The position numbers were made by a program, and so were the translations under genes. A stretch of DNA of 64,000 bases, from contig CP071500.1 of the NCBI GenBank assembly GCA_017354895.1, positions 1 to 64,000 on the forward strand. Reading direction: 5' to 3'. The notes under the pieces are model-generated. The model was not told the DNA's origin. It made no database searches and was given only the letters and a program-made list of their open reading frames with translations. The stretch comes from Podospora comata (Eukaryota; Ascomycota; Sordariomycetes; Sordariales; Podosporaceae). This document shows, one piece after another, positions 32,101 through 62,400 of this stretch. How positions within the stretch are numbered: position 1 is the first letter of the stretch; every line of letters begins with the position of its first letter.

Positions 32101-35100
32101 ACTGTTTAATAAAAGCATAGTTAAAAGAGGATATTGTACAGGCCGTCCAAAAGATAATATTGAAATTTCTGAAAGACTAAAAACAATTATTCAAGAATTA
32201 GGTTTAAACCCTGTATATGTTTATGAAAATTTAAATTTAGAAGATACTAGAAAACAAATTTTAAACGATACTAGAGGTTTAAGCGGTATATATATGATAG
32301 TTAATAAAGTAACTAAAGATTATTATATAGGTTCTGCGTCGACTAATCGATTTTACGCTAGATTCAGTAATCATGTTATTTATTTCAGAGGAAGCAAAAT
32401 AGTTAAATTAGCAATAAAAAATATGATTTAATAAATTTTGCTTTTATTGTATTAGATTTATATCCTAATATTGTTACTAAGGAAAATAACAAAGAATTAT
32501 TGGATTTAGAAGATAAATATTTAAAATTGTTAGTACCTAATTATAATATTTTGACAGAAGCAGGTTCTAGTTTTGGTTACAAACACACTGAGATTGATCG
32601 TCAAAAGATGAAAGATATTTATAGTGACGCTAGACGTGAAAGAATCGGTAATCTAAACAAAGATAAAAAGCTTTCTCCTGAAACCATAGAAAAAATAAGA
32701 GAAAAGGCTTTAAATAGACCTTCTATGTCTGATGTAACTAAACAAAAGTGTATAACTAATACAAGACCTGTTGTGTTGTATAATTTAAATGGAACTGTTT
32801 ACGGTGAATATTCTACTATTTTAGATGCAGCTAAATCTATAAACTGTGACGAAAAAACTATTAGAAGAGCTTTAAAAACAGAAAAAAGATTAGTAAAAAG
32901 ACAATGAATAGTAAAAGATTTCAAGTAAATAGTTATTTTATTATCAAGACTGCGCTATCCTTTGGATACTGAAACCGCTAAAGCTCTTTATTATACTTTA
33001 TTTTTATATTAAATTATAGTTCCATGAGTAACAATCTTTTTGTAATCTTTATAGAAAAAAAAAGATTAAAGTGGTATATCCCGACAGGGATATAGAATAG
33101 TCTTTATGATTATTTGGCAATGTTAGTGAAAACGATCAAAGAAGTTTAAACTTCAAGATCGTCGGTTATATAAATGATCGCGACAGACTGGGTCACTAAT
33201 GGGTGGCTGAAATGCTGCTTAATGCATAGTCGAAACTTTTGGTTAGGTGCAAGCTCTTCATTTAACTAATAGAATATACGAATTTAAAGTTATTCTAGCT
33301 TATTATCTTTATAATAAGTAAGTTTGTATGTTCTGCCTTACGGGCAAATGTCCTTATGAGGTGCTACGGTTATTACTAACCTTGTTAGTGCTATACCATG
33401 AATCGGACAAGATATTGTTGAGTCAAAAATTATTATAATAATTATTAATTTATGTTTTGGTGTTGTTTTTTTTTTTTCAGTTGTAGCTGTCCACAAGTAT
33501 ATGGCTTCGTTACATTTAAATGTTTCGGATACCAAAGCTTCCTTACCTACAATAGGAGTTGTTCATAAGAATGCTTTAAAAAAAAAAAGGAAATAAAACT
33601 TTAAGATTGGATAAAAAAAGAATATATTTCAATTCCTTCGTCTTTTTTAGCCTTTTTAGTTGGATTAATAGATGGGGACGGATATATTCAAATAAGTAAA
33701 ACACCAAAAGGATTTATAACTATGAAATTAGTTATATCACTACATTTAGAAGATCTTTCTATTTTAGAATATATTCATTCTGTTTTAAAATTAGGTAAGA
33801 TAAATATTTATAAGGATTTGAGAAGCCCTACTTGCAAATTAGTTATTAATAAAACTGATCTACAAGAAGTATTGTTTCCATTACTTTTATATAATAACAT
33901 ATTTTTCTTAACTAATACTAGAGTAGATCAATTTAATTTGGCTATGTATATATTAAAAATGATATTAAATTGTATAATGAAATACCTAATGTAGATAACA
34001 TACCAACTATTTTTGAAATTCCTAATAATCCATTAGATTATACATTATTACATTTCTTTAAAAATTGAATTGTAGGATTTACATGTTCAGAAGGTTCTTT
34101 TTTTATTAAAAGTAATAATGATGGTTGTTTTCAATTAAAACAAAGGATACATTCTAATTTATTCGAGGCTTTTAAATTAATATTCGATACAAATAGAAAA
34201 ATAGATACAACCAATAATTATAGTCAATTTGGTGTTAGTTCTAAATCTGATATACAAAAAGTTATAAATTTCTTTTCATTTTCAGGTTTACATCCTTTAA
34301 TAGGATTAAAGTATATACAATACGTTAATTGATTAAATAATTTGCGTGAAAGTTCACGTTATAGTAGTTTAAATTATCGAGTAATAGATCAATCTTATAA
34401 TACTCTTACACCAAAACCTGAATTAATAAGTAATATGGGCTCCTTAAATTAATCTACATATAAGAAGATTAATTTTAATGTCAAATGGGGAAAATTACAA
34501 GGACGTTTAATAAATATATAAATACCTCCAGTTTATTAGATTATTTGTAGCGAAGTTTAATCAGGTATATATAAAAGGATTAAGAACGTTCAACGACTAA
34601 TGAGTGAGTTATACTAACAATAAGCTCAACACGAAACCCCCAAAACCATGGTAATAATGCGATGGTTTAAGATATAGTCTAATAAATCCTTAAGGGTGTA
34701 AAATATAAATTAAATATTATATATATTGTTATGTCATTTGAGGAGGTTTTTCTGTTAATAATGCTACTTTAAATAGATTCTTTGCTTTACATTATCTATT
34801 ACCTTTTATATTAGTAGCTTTAGTGTTAATGCATTTAATTGCACTTCACGATACTGCAGGTTCAAGTAACCCTTTAGGTATTTCAGGTAATTACGATAGA
34901 ATAACATTTGCTCCTTATTACTTATTTAAAGATTTAATTACAATTTTCATCTTTATTTTTTGTTTTAAGTTCATTTGTTTTCTTTATGTCTAATGTTTTT
35001 AGGTGATAGTGAAAATTATATAATGGCAAATCCTATGCAAACTCCTGCAGCTATTGTGCCTGAATGATAAAGTAAAATAAATGTCATTCTAAAATTTCGC

Positions 35101-36425
35101 GAACTGCTGGGAACCCTTTTTAATTTAAAATTAAAGACGACAATCAGCAAGAAAGCCTTTTATTAAGCTAGTATATACTAAGTTAATTAAGGAATCTTCA
35201 GAGGCTATGCACGAGACAATTAAAGGCGCTTTGGAGCTCGCGCCTTAATTGAAGAGATAGTCCGATCATGGTAGTGATACTATGAATTTAACACACCATC
35301 AATTGATTTATCCCCTATATTATTCTTTATGTATAGTTCAGTATTATTTGCTGCACGTTCAACCAAAGGAATAACTCGTTTATCTCCTGCTGAAAGAGCT
35401 TCAAAAAATTACCTGACGAAGTAAAGGAAATATTAATAGGGATTTTACTTGGTGATGCCCACATAGTAAGAAGATCACCAACTGCTAATTCTAGATTAGT
35501 TTATGCTCAAACTGCCATAAAACATAAAGAATATTTCGATTATGTATTTAGTTTCTTTTTACCTTTTTGTGCAAATGACTATAAACCCCAATCTAGACTA
35601 GTAGTGGACAATAGCACTAAAAAAATATACAGTGCTATATCATTCACAACTATGCAACTTCCTTGTTTTAATGTATATAGAGAATTATTTTATGATTTAA
35701 ATAGAAAAAAAATAGTTCCCGAAAATATAAGAGAATTGTTAACTCCCCGTGGTTTAGCTTTTTGAATTATGGATGACGGAAGTAAACAAGGTAGCGGTTT
35801 ACATATAAGCGTTTATGGATTCTCTAATACAGATGTCGATAAATTAATGTTTACTCTACAAGATAAATTTAATCTTAAATGCTCTATACATTATAACAGG
35901 GATAATAAACCCCGTATTTATATATTTAAAGAATCCATGGATACTTTAATAACTTTAGTAAAACCTTATTTTATTAAAGAAATGTTATATAAATTAGGAT
36001 TATAAAGCTGTCATTTTATAAGTTTCCCTTTGGGGTATAACCTTAATTGACCCATTGATTTATTACCTTTCTATGCTATATTAAGATCTATACCTAATAA
36101 ATTATTAGGTGTTATAGCTATGTTTGCTGCTATTTTAGCAATAATGCTATTACCTATAACAGATTTAGGTAGATCAAAAGGTTTACAGTTTAGACCTTTA
36201 AGTAAATTTGCTTTCTGAGTTTTTGTAGTAAATTTCTTAATCTTGATGAAATTAGGAGCTTGTCATGTGGAAACTCCATTTATAGAATTAGGGCAATTAA
36301 GTACAGCTCTATATTTCGGTCATTTTATAATAATTGTACCTATAATTAGTTTAATTGAGAATACTTTAGTTGATTTAAACACTATGAGTAAGGGGGAAAA
36401 AAAAAATAAATATAAGTGTACTTAG
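29108..36425 (+). CDS. cob: Cytochrome b (four introns)
   Basis: Core subunit of the bc1 complex. Exons: 29108-29308, 31831-32023, 33327-33423, 34734-35068, 36058-36425, giving about 396 aa. Landmarks: [20 protein letters not shown] start, [32 protein letters not shown], the Qo-site stretch [36 protein letters not shown] made by joining exons 3 and 4, and the [16 protein letters not shown] junction of exons 4 and 5. Stop TAG 36423-36425. Three T runs are one base too long (31893-31902, 34956-34961, 34996-35000), probably sequence error. All exon ends follow the group I rule (exon ends in T, intron ends in G). Confidence 0.95.
29415..31799 (+). pseudogene. LAGLIDADG endonuclease of cob intron 1, split by an insertion
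   Basis: The first helix [16 protein letters not shown] is near 29678, with the following strand [16 protein letters not shown]. The second helix [15 protein letters not shown] is near 30115, with [18 protein letters not shown] basic tail carries a NUMOD1-like motif [19 protein letters not shown] (30693-30749) ending near 30790. Its missing end, [19 protein letters not shown], reappears at about 31695-31751, beyond the GIY-YIG gene. Several frame changes and stops lie near 29820-30030. I read it as an endonuclease gene disrupted by a second mobile element. Confidence 0.75.
30990..31664 (+). pseudogene. GIY-YIG endonuclease nested in cob intron 1
   Basis: Starts [18 protein letters not shown], a hydrophobic leader. 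The catalytic domain is [20 protein letters not shown] and [17 protein letters not shown], with the end at [20 protein letters not shown]. One or two frame changes near 31410-31500, then a NUMOD1-type end [19 protein letters not shown] and the stop at 31662-31664. Confidence 0.82.
32024..32928 (+). CDS. GIY-YIG endonuclease in cob intron 2
   Basis: Reads in frame from cob exon 2. The GIY domain is [20 protein letters not shown] then [15 protein letters not shown], with the domain end [20 protein letters not shown] and a NUMOD-rich tail including [20 protein letters not shown]. One frame slip in the A run near 32415-32425 separates the two halves. Ends at TAA 32926-32928. Confidence 0.87.
32024..33326 (+). 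mobile_element. cob group I intron 2
   Basis: Follows CTTTCCTGGGT. The core is 3' of the ORF: ATACTGAAACCGCTAAAGC near 32968, GCGACAGACTGGGTCACTAATGG near 33180, and GCTGCTTAATGCATAGTCGAAAC near 33213. The last blocks closely resemble cox1 intron 6 (near 48299-48355), so the two introns are related. Confidence 0.87.
33424..34452 (+). CDS. LAGLIDADG endonuclease in cob intron 3
   Basis: The first helix is [20 protein letters not shown] near 33645. The second is [18 protein letters not shown] near 34066, followed by [15 protein letters not shown] and a C-terminal [18 protein letters not shown]. The frame from exon 3 runs open to about 33595, and after a slip the endonuclease proper follows ([13 protein letters not shown]), with a further slip near 33955. 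It is similar in architecture to yeast bI-type maturase-endonucleases; that is a family statement, not a functional claim. Confidence 0.82.
33424..34733 (+). mobile_element. cob group I intron 3
   Basis: Joins GAG-T to TC-ATT-TGA-GGA to restore EFIWGG. The core is 3': GTAGCGAAGTTTAATCAGG near 34549, ACGTTCAACGACTAATGAGTG near 34588, AAGATATAGTCTAATAAAT near 34669. This core belongs to the GTTCAACGACTA type also seen in the rnl introns and cox1 intron 15. Confidence 0.87.
35069..36057 (+). mobile_element. cob group I intron 4
   Basis: Core directly after the exon: GCGAACTGCTGGGAACCC near 35098, GACGACAATCAGCAAG near 35134, ATCTTCAGAGGCTATGCACG near 35193, GAAGAGATAGTCC near 35250. Within the core a hairpin arm carries GGCGC...GGAGCTCGCGCC (about 35226-35247), another GC module. 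Confidence 0.88.
35308..36005 (+). CDS. LAGLIDADG-type endonuclease in cob intron 4
   Basis: Belongs to the second LAGLIDADG subfamily (motif form [18 protein letters not shown] near 35427 and [17 protein letters not shown] near 35761), with YPHYxF-like middle [17 protein letters not shown] and a C-terminal [18 protein letters not shown]. The N-terminal part ([18 protein letters not shown]) is in another frame, with a slip in the A run near 35404-35410. Stop at 36003-36005. Confidence 0.85.
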
Positions 36426-36778
36426 CAAACCGTGAAAGGCTATATGAAAATGATTAATTTTTAAAATATGAAAATGATAAAAAAAAAATAAACGCTAATA
36501 GGTCAACTCTCAAAGGTATTGCATTTATTTAAAACTAAATAGAAAAATCAAAAATTTTTTTTTTATTTAATCCTAAGAGCATTCGCTATTAGAATATGGG
36601 AGAAGCGGAATAAGGCTTTTTTTTTTTAAGCTAAAACTTTAAAGCCCATTAGGAAATTTAAGGATTATTATTGGTTAAGAAATTGGTTAGATGTGTAGAG
36701 TTATACGTTTCATTTCATTTCATTACTAACTCTTCATTCCCCCCCCCTGTGCTATTTTTTTATATCCCTTATTTTTTT
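36426..36778. other. Spacer behind cob
   Basis: No gene is seen. Homopolymer-rich: A8-A9 near 36400 and 36480, T10 near 36560 and 36615, CATTTCATTTCATT tandem near 36710, C7 near 36740. Confidence 0.6.
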
Positions 36779-36799
36779 GCCCCTATAGCTCAACGGTAG
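36779..36799 (+). pseudogene. 5' fragment of tRNA-Asn
   Basis: Twenty-one bases match the start of trnN at 20685 with one difference, through acceptor and D stem, and then diverge. No anticodon arm follows. A truncated duplicate, probably a recombination or insertion scar. Confidence 0.75.
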
Positions 36800-36903
36800 T
36801 ACCTCAAAGAGGCGCAAGGTCATGCGGCTTATCTACGCTAAGTTTAACCAACCCTTTTAAAATTTGTTGGAAGTAAACTAGTCATGTATGTCGAAGATAG
36901 AAT

Positions 36904-37638
36904 ATGTTTTCTAGAAGAGGAAAGCCACATAGAAAATTCTCAAATAAACCTCGGGAAGTAAAAGTAATTGATGATAAAAGAGGGTGATCCGTAAAAACGG
37001 TAAACAACTAAAAGCATTATAAAATTTTTAGGTCTAGAGCTAGAAATAATAAAACCTGAGTTGAATGAAAACTAAGATAGAGAACCCGTAAGGGAGCCTC
37101 ATTAGAATACGGCGATCCTCATTCACTGCTAGTATTTCTACAAATAGAGTGGGATAAAATAAGACGAAAAGCAGGTATACTAACACTATATGATGAACTA
37201 AAGAAAAATTATAAATATGATGTTAAAACAGAAGTAAGTCATGTTTTGGTGGTAATAAACAAGCCCAATATATAAAATCTAGAAAAAGAGTTTGTAAGCA
37301 TTACGATAAAAGAGTGACTTTATGCAAAAATAAGTTTACAATCGCAATATTTTGTTAACCCTAGTATAGCAAAAGCTATTAATTTTTTTAAAAGTCCCAC
37401 ACACGATGTAAATGTGTCATATGTTAATGCATGGGGTTTTAATTATTACTTATTACAAGAAAGTAAGATAAGAACTCCAGAAATATTAAGCGAATTTTCT
37501 AGTGCGGAAGTCGAGGTAAAATATAGGCTATATAAGGCTAGTGATGCACAGGAAGTAAAGATGAAAATACTTAAGAATGAAATGACTACACAGGAAGCCC
37601 GTGCAAGACTTAGGACTATTTTTGGACCATGAACATAA
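36904..37638 (+). pseudogene. Unknown ORF, interrupted
   Basis: One reading frame (UGA as Trp) runs for 245 codons with about three in-frame stops but no frame change, and shows protein-like composition throughout. Pieces: MFSRRGKPHRKFSNKPREVK at the start, LLVFLQIEWDKIRRKAGILT in the middle, VSYVNAWGFNYYLLQESKIR and an acidic/basic helical tail KMKILKNEMTTQEARARLR. The last 120 codons (37276-37638) are free of stops. I recognise no family. Being between a truncated trnN and trnC, it could derive from a plasmid or other foreign element; treat it as a fossil unless expression is shown. Confidence 0.5.
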
Positions 37639-38119
37639 AATTTATTTTTGTAAATAAGTAATAATTAATAGAGTGTATATGGTATATATACTATAAGGGC
37701 ATAAGAGGACTCACAAAATATCAAGGTATTTTTACATATTATTAAATTATTGTGATCTAAAGAACAACAAATGCTAATTAAATATTTAATGAGAAATTAA
37801 TTTATAATAAAAACAATAGATAGAGTAAACTATCTTTAAAAATTCTATTGAATAACTATAGAAAAGTGAGGCAGATTGAGGTGTAGCAGTGTTATGCGTA
37901 AATTGAAGAGTAAAGGATTACCTGTGTCCTTGCAAAATAAATACAGACATCTCCATCAAACAAGTTAACTGTGTGATTAGTAAGTAAACTGGTAGTAGCT
38001 AATTGAAATCTAAAAAAAAATAGAAAACCTAAGATAGAAGTGAAGTGTTTACATTATAAAAATACATTAACGCTGATCTGTAGGCTAGAGCGGATCGAAA
38101 TCGGAGAGCCTACCATAAA
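37639..38119. other. Spacer with structured segment before trnC
   Basis: No ORF. The last 40 bases before trnC form a strong hairpin: GTAGGCT pairs with AGCCTAC around GAT-CGAA-ATC. The content (GTGTAGCAGTGTTATGCG, CTGTGTCCTTGCAAAAT) is less AT-rich than other spacers, which may mark a non-coding RNA or an old intron, but no family signature is firm. Confidence 0.45.
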
Positions 38120-38189
38120 AGATTATGAAGTAAATGGTTTACACTTTGATTGCAAATCTTAAGTAATAGGTTCGATTCCTACATAATTT
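38120..38189 (+). tRNA. trnC: tRNA-Cys (GCA)
   Basis: Acceptor AGATTAT/ATAATTT, D stem GTAAA/TTTAC, anticodon loop TTGCAAA (GCA), T stem TAGG/CCTA with TTCGATT loop. The anticodon stem (TTTGA/TCTTA) has mismatches at its outer pairs, so either the gene is edited, altered or the sequence has errors. It is the only Cys tRNA in the window. Confidence 0.78.
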
Positions 38190-38474
38190 TCGTGAAAAAT
38201 ATATTTAATGTCTTGGCTATTACAGTTTAATAAAATATTAATTGATGTAGGAAAAATATTTTATTAAGGCGCGAGCTCGAAACAATAATTGTTCGTCTGT
38301 GTATAGTGGTTATATATATTTATAGTATATTATATTACGACCTTGTGTCGTATTATGGTATGACGCGGTGGCATACGTACGAAGTTATTCGCCATGCTCC
38401 TCTTTGTGTTATATTATAACTATATTAACTATATTACTATAAAAAAAAATAGCTTATGCAAGAATAACAAAAAA

Positions 38475-38612
38475 TAAAGTTTGTCTGAAAATGATGTCGA
38501 TTGTCTTGTTGTATCTCAACAAAAAAATAAAGTAGCATTATTAGATGAAGCTAACAATTTAAAAAAAGACAAACTAATATCAGGAGGGGTATCATTGTGA
38601 ATCGAGAGATGA
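38475..38612 (+). other. In-frame open extension upstream of the cox1 ATG
   Basis: With UGA as Trp, the cox1 frame is open from about 38475 and encodes a hydrophilic stretch including NKVALLDEANNLKKDKLISG then GVSLWIERW before MLSTNAKD. The last residues (WIERW) resemble the normal cox1 N-terminus (…W-x-x-RW-x-x-STNAKD), so a non-ATG start or an upstream extension is likely. No ATG in frame was found in the extension. Confidence 0.55.
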
Positions 38613-58590
<19,978 letters not shown>

Positions 58591-58680
58591 GTTTAATAGA
58601 GGCTATTAAGGGACCCTTAATGAAATTAACTTTAACTAGTAAACCTAAAGCTTATAGTTTTGTAAACACTACCTTATAAA
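58591..58680 (+). pseudogene. Diverged second copy of the cox1 3' end
   Basis: Directly after the cox1 stop, the frame ending at TAA 58678-58680 encodes TSKPKAYSFVNTTL, parallel to SSPPKPHAFVSLPLQS at the end of cox1. It looks like an old or displaced C-terminal exon end, left when a new 3' end was brought in. Confidence 0.6.
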
Positions 58681-59032
58681 GTAGTATTTTACAGTGCTAT
58701 TATATGCCGTACGATGAAGTCGTACTATTTTATTAACAGAGGTTATATTCTAAGGTTAATGATAATCATAGCTAGCATACTTCATTGTAAAGCACAAGCT
58801 CGGTTATTATATTTTAGTGGTCGATGATAACCATAGTTATGTGCGAGGTAGGGGCGCATAGCATAGTATGCTATGTATATAGCATTATTTAGTATAAGCT
58901 TGGCTTTTATTTATGTCGCATGATGATCATACAGGCATACAGACATAATTCGTCAGTACGTCATGCAAACATATGTACTGACGAAGTATGTCGAGGAGGA
59001 GGAGGGCCTCCTCCTCCTCCTCTAAATAAAAA
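58681..59032. repeat. Spacer behind cox1
   Basis: No gene. Contains GTACGATGAAGTCGTAC (about 58711-58727), repeated ...GATGATAACCATAG/GATAATCATAG motifs, ACTGACGAAGTATGTCG, and a GGAGGAGGAGGG/CCTCCTCCTCC palindrome at 58993-59021 before trnR. Confidence 0.75.
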
Positions 59033-59102
59033 GGTGTGTTAGTTTAATGGCAAAACATGGCGCTACGGACGTTGTTTTATAAGTTCGAGTCTTATACACA
59101 TC
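59033..59102 (+). tRNA. trnR: tRNA-Arg (ACG)
   Basis: Acceptor GGTGTGT/ACACATC, D stem GTTT/AAAC, anticodon stem TGGCG/CGTTG with loop CTACGGA (ACG), T stem ATAAG/CTTAT. Second Arg tRNA. The spacer 59103-59451 that follows holds GC modules and the nad4L leader. Confidence 0.88.
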
Positions 59103-59393
59103 TGTAATGTCTTATCCTACCATATAATATTCTGGATTTTTAAGTTTTAGTTTTAGACGCAGAAATATATTTTAAGGCGCGAGCTCTAAATGTAATAGTA
59201 GCCCTCTACTACTTCGAGCTTGCGCGCCCGGTTCAGTAAAAAAAATTTTTTATGTGCATAAACATGTATGTGGATAAATAAATTTAAATATGTTGCAGTC
59301 TGTGCGCGTAACTTTTTAAGTAATAAATTCATAACCAGGAGATGCATTATAATGGTGGGTATCATTTAAGTGAGCGTGGTAGGGGCTTATTTA

Positions 59394-59410
59394 TTATACC
59401 GCACGGTATA
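59394..59410 (+). promoter_or_regulatory. nad4L leader hairpin, copy 1
   Basis: TATACCG pairs with CGGTATA in the 5' leader, 41 bases before the ATG. The second nad4L copy has TACGCCG/CGGTGTA at 61333-61348, where one base pair is exchanged on both sides, so pairing is preserved. A role in translation or processing is inferred. Confidence 0.6.
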
Positions 59411-59451
59411 AGGTTACTTTAAATAATTTACAAACTTTTAATATTTTCGCT

Positions 59452-62400
59452 ATGAATATTACCTTAATACTTTTTTTAATAGGAATTTTAGGATTCGTAT
59501 TAAATAGAAAAAATATTATATTAATGCTTATTTCAATTGAAATAATGCTATTAGCTATAACATTCCTAATATTGGTAAGTTCACTTAATATGGATGATAT
59601 AATCGGTCAAACTTATGCTATTTATATAATAGTTGTTGCAGGTGCAGAATCTGCTATAGGTTTGGGTATTTTAGTTGCTTTCTATAGATTAATTAACTTT
59701 CCTGATAAAAATCCAAGATCAAATTATTCTTATTCACGACGAAGTCTTAATTTATTACCTGCAATTTCACGACGAAGTCGTAATTTAATCCAATCAAGGA
59801 ATTATTCTAGCCTTTCGTCTAGGACTAGCGCTGTATGCAGTGCTAGGTCAGAGGGTGAAAGGAAAATAGTTTTAAATCCTTCATTTATAAGTGGGTTCTC
59901 TGATGCTGAAGGTTCTTTTGTTGTAACTATTTTAAATAATCCTAGATATAAAATAGGATGAAATGTACAAGCTAGATTTAAAATAAAGTTACATGAGAAA
60001 GATAGAGCTTTATTATTATTAATTCAAAATTATTTTGATAATGTTGGATATATATCTAAAATAAATGATAGATCTACGGTTGAATTTAGAGTTAGTGATA
60101 TAACTAGTTTAAATAATATAATTATACCTCATTTTGAAAAGTATACATTAATAACTAATAAGTATAAAGATTTTATAATATTTAAACAAATTGTATCGTT
60201 AATGTCAGAAAACAAACATACTACTTTAGAAGGGTTAAAAGAAATTTTAGAATATAGAGCATCTCTTAATTGAGGTTTATCTAAAAATTTAAAGGAATCT
60301 TTTCCTTCAATAGTACCAGTTAAAAGAGTAGAAATTGAGGATAATATATTAAGTAATTTACGGCTACGCCCTAACTGAGTAGCTGGTTTCTCAGCAGGAG
60401 AATCCAATTTTTTTTATAACTATATCTGGTAATAAAGTATGATTACGTTTTTCTATAGCTCAAGACTCAAGAGATATACTGTTATTAAAAAGTTTAGTTG
60501 AATTTTTTAATTGTGGTTATATAGCTCAATATAAAAACCGTAAAGTATGTGAATTTATAGTTACAAAAATTAATGATATAATTATATATATAATTCCTTT
60601 TTTTTGAAAAATACAAAATTGAAGGTTCTAAATATAAGGATTATGTTAATTTTAAAGAAGCTGCTATTCTTATTAAGAATAAAGAACATTTAGGCGGAGC
60701 CGAAAAAGGGAGCTCGCGCCTAAATAAAATAATAGAATTAAAAAATTCTATGAATAAGAATGATTAATATTTTCTTGATTAAAAGGAAGTTTTCATCTTG
60801 ATCACCAAAGGCGAAGTGAACCTTCGTCTAGTCTTATACAAGGCGAAACTCTCAAATTGCGGGAAATTCTTAAAAACAAATCTACCAAGTTAATATAGTA
60901 ATATAATTAATGGAACAAGTAATGATTCGTTGTATGGTAAAAACGATTTGTATATATAGAAGATCTGCAGCCAAGCACCAAGTATTCTTGCTACGCAGGA
61001 ATAACGGTGTGCAGTTAATCGGCTAAATGTGAGTTGGTTTTTTTATTAATATGGGCTGCATAAACTAAAGCTCGGATATTAATAATTAGCTTAAGATATA
61101 GTCAGTCTCAATATGAGAATATTGAGGTATTAAATTTTTTTAGAAAGTATCAAAAAAAGTACAGCGCAAGCTCATACTTGATGGTATGCCTAAAATAAGG
61201 GTATATTAATAACGGTAAGGCGCAAGCTCTAATTTTTATTTCATCTTTAGGTGCGAACTCTAATATTTATAACCAGGAGGTGCATCATAACGGTAGGCAT
61301 CATTTAAGTGAGCGTGGTAGGGGCTTATTTATTACGCCGTACGGTGTAAGGTTACTTTAAATAATTTACAAAATTTTAATATTTTCGCTATGAATATTAC
61401 CTTAATACTTTTTTTAATAGGAATCTTAGGATTCGTATTGAACAGAAAAATATTATATTAATGCTTATTTCAATCGAAATAATGCTATTAGCTATAACAT
61501 TCCTAATATTGGTAAGTTCACTTAATATGGATGATATAATCGGTCAAACTTATGCTATTTATATAATAGTTGTTGCAGGTGCAGAATCTGCCATAGGTTT
61601 GGGTATTTTAGTTGCTTTCTATAGATTAGCTTCAAACTATACTTTTAGTTGTAAGAATACAACTAATTCTTCGTACTGTAAAACTCTTAATAAAGTTTCA
61701 GACTTAAAGGCAAAAAATCGCCTTTTAAGCGTAAGACCTAAAACTTTCGTTAGAAACTATTCCCATTTAATCCAAAAAAGGGTTAGTTTACACCCTTGAT
61801 TTATAACAGGTTTCACAGATGGGGAGGGTTGTTTTTGAATAGGTGTTAGACGAGACCCTAGAAATAAACTAGGCTGATGTGTACAAGCTTTTTTTTCAAA
61901 TAGCCCTACATAAAAAAGATGAAGCTCTATTAAAAGCAATCCAAAAGTACTTTGGAGGTATTGGGGCGGTAAAAATTAGAGGTGATAAATGTACTTTCAT
62001 AGTAAGCTCTTTATCACAGATTACAAAAGTAATTATCCCACACTTCGATTCTTACCCTTTAATTACTAATAAATTAGCTGATTATTTTTTATGAAAAGGT
62101 ATAATTGAAATAATGAAGGCTAAAAAACATTTAACTCTAGAAGGATTAAATGAAATAGTACGAATGAAAGCTCAATTAAATTTAGGACTTTCTGATGAAT
62201 TAAAAACCGCTTTTGCAGAAACTTTTTCCACTTCAGCGATAATAAAAAGAATACTAAACAAGGAATCTATACCTCATGGGATGTGAATGGCAGGGTTTAC
62301 ATCTGGAGAAGGTTCTTTCTTCGTCAATATCTTTAAATCCTCGCATCACAAAGTAGGGTACCAAATAAGATTAGAATTTGAAATTGCTCAACATATTCGC

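Noticed and set aside
36904-36935. GAGGAAAGCC segment resembling a conserved RNase P RNA block
   Set aside because: No matching second conserved block could be found downstream to close the P4 helix, and the same bases lie in a protein-like frame.
38083-38115. Hairpin before trnC as group II intron domain 5
   Set aside because: It lacks the AGC triad and GAAA-type loop geometry of domain 5, and no domain 6 or GTGYG start was found around it.
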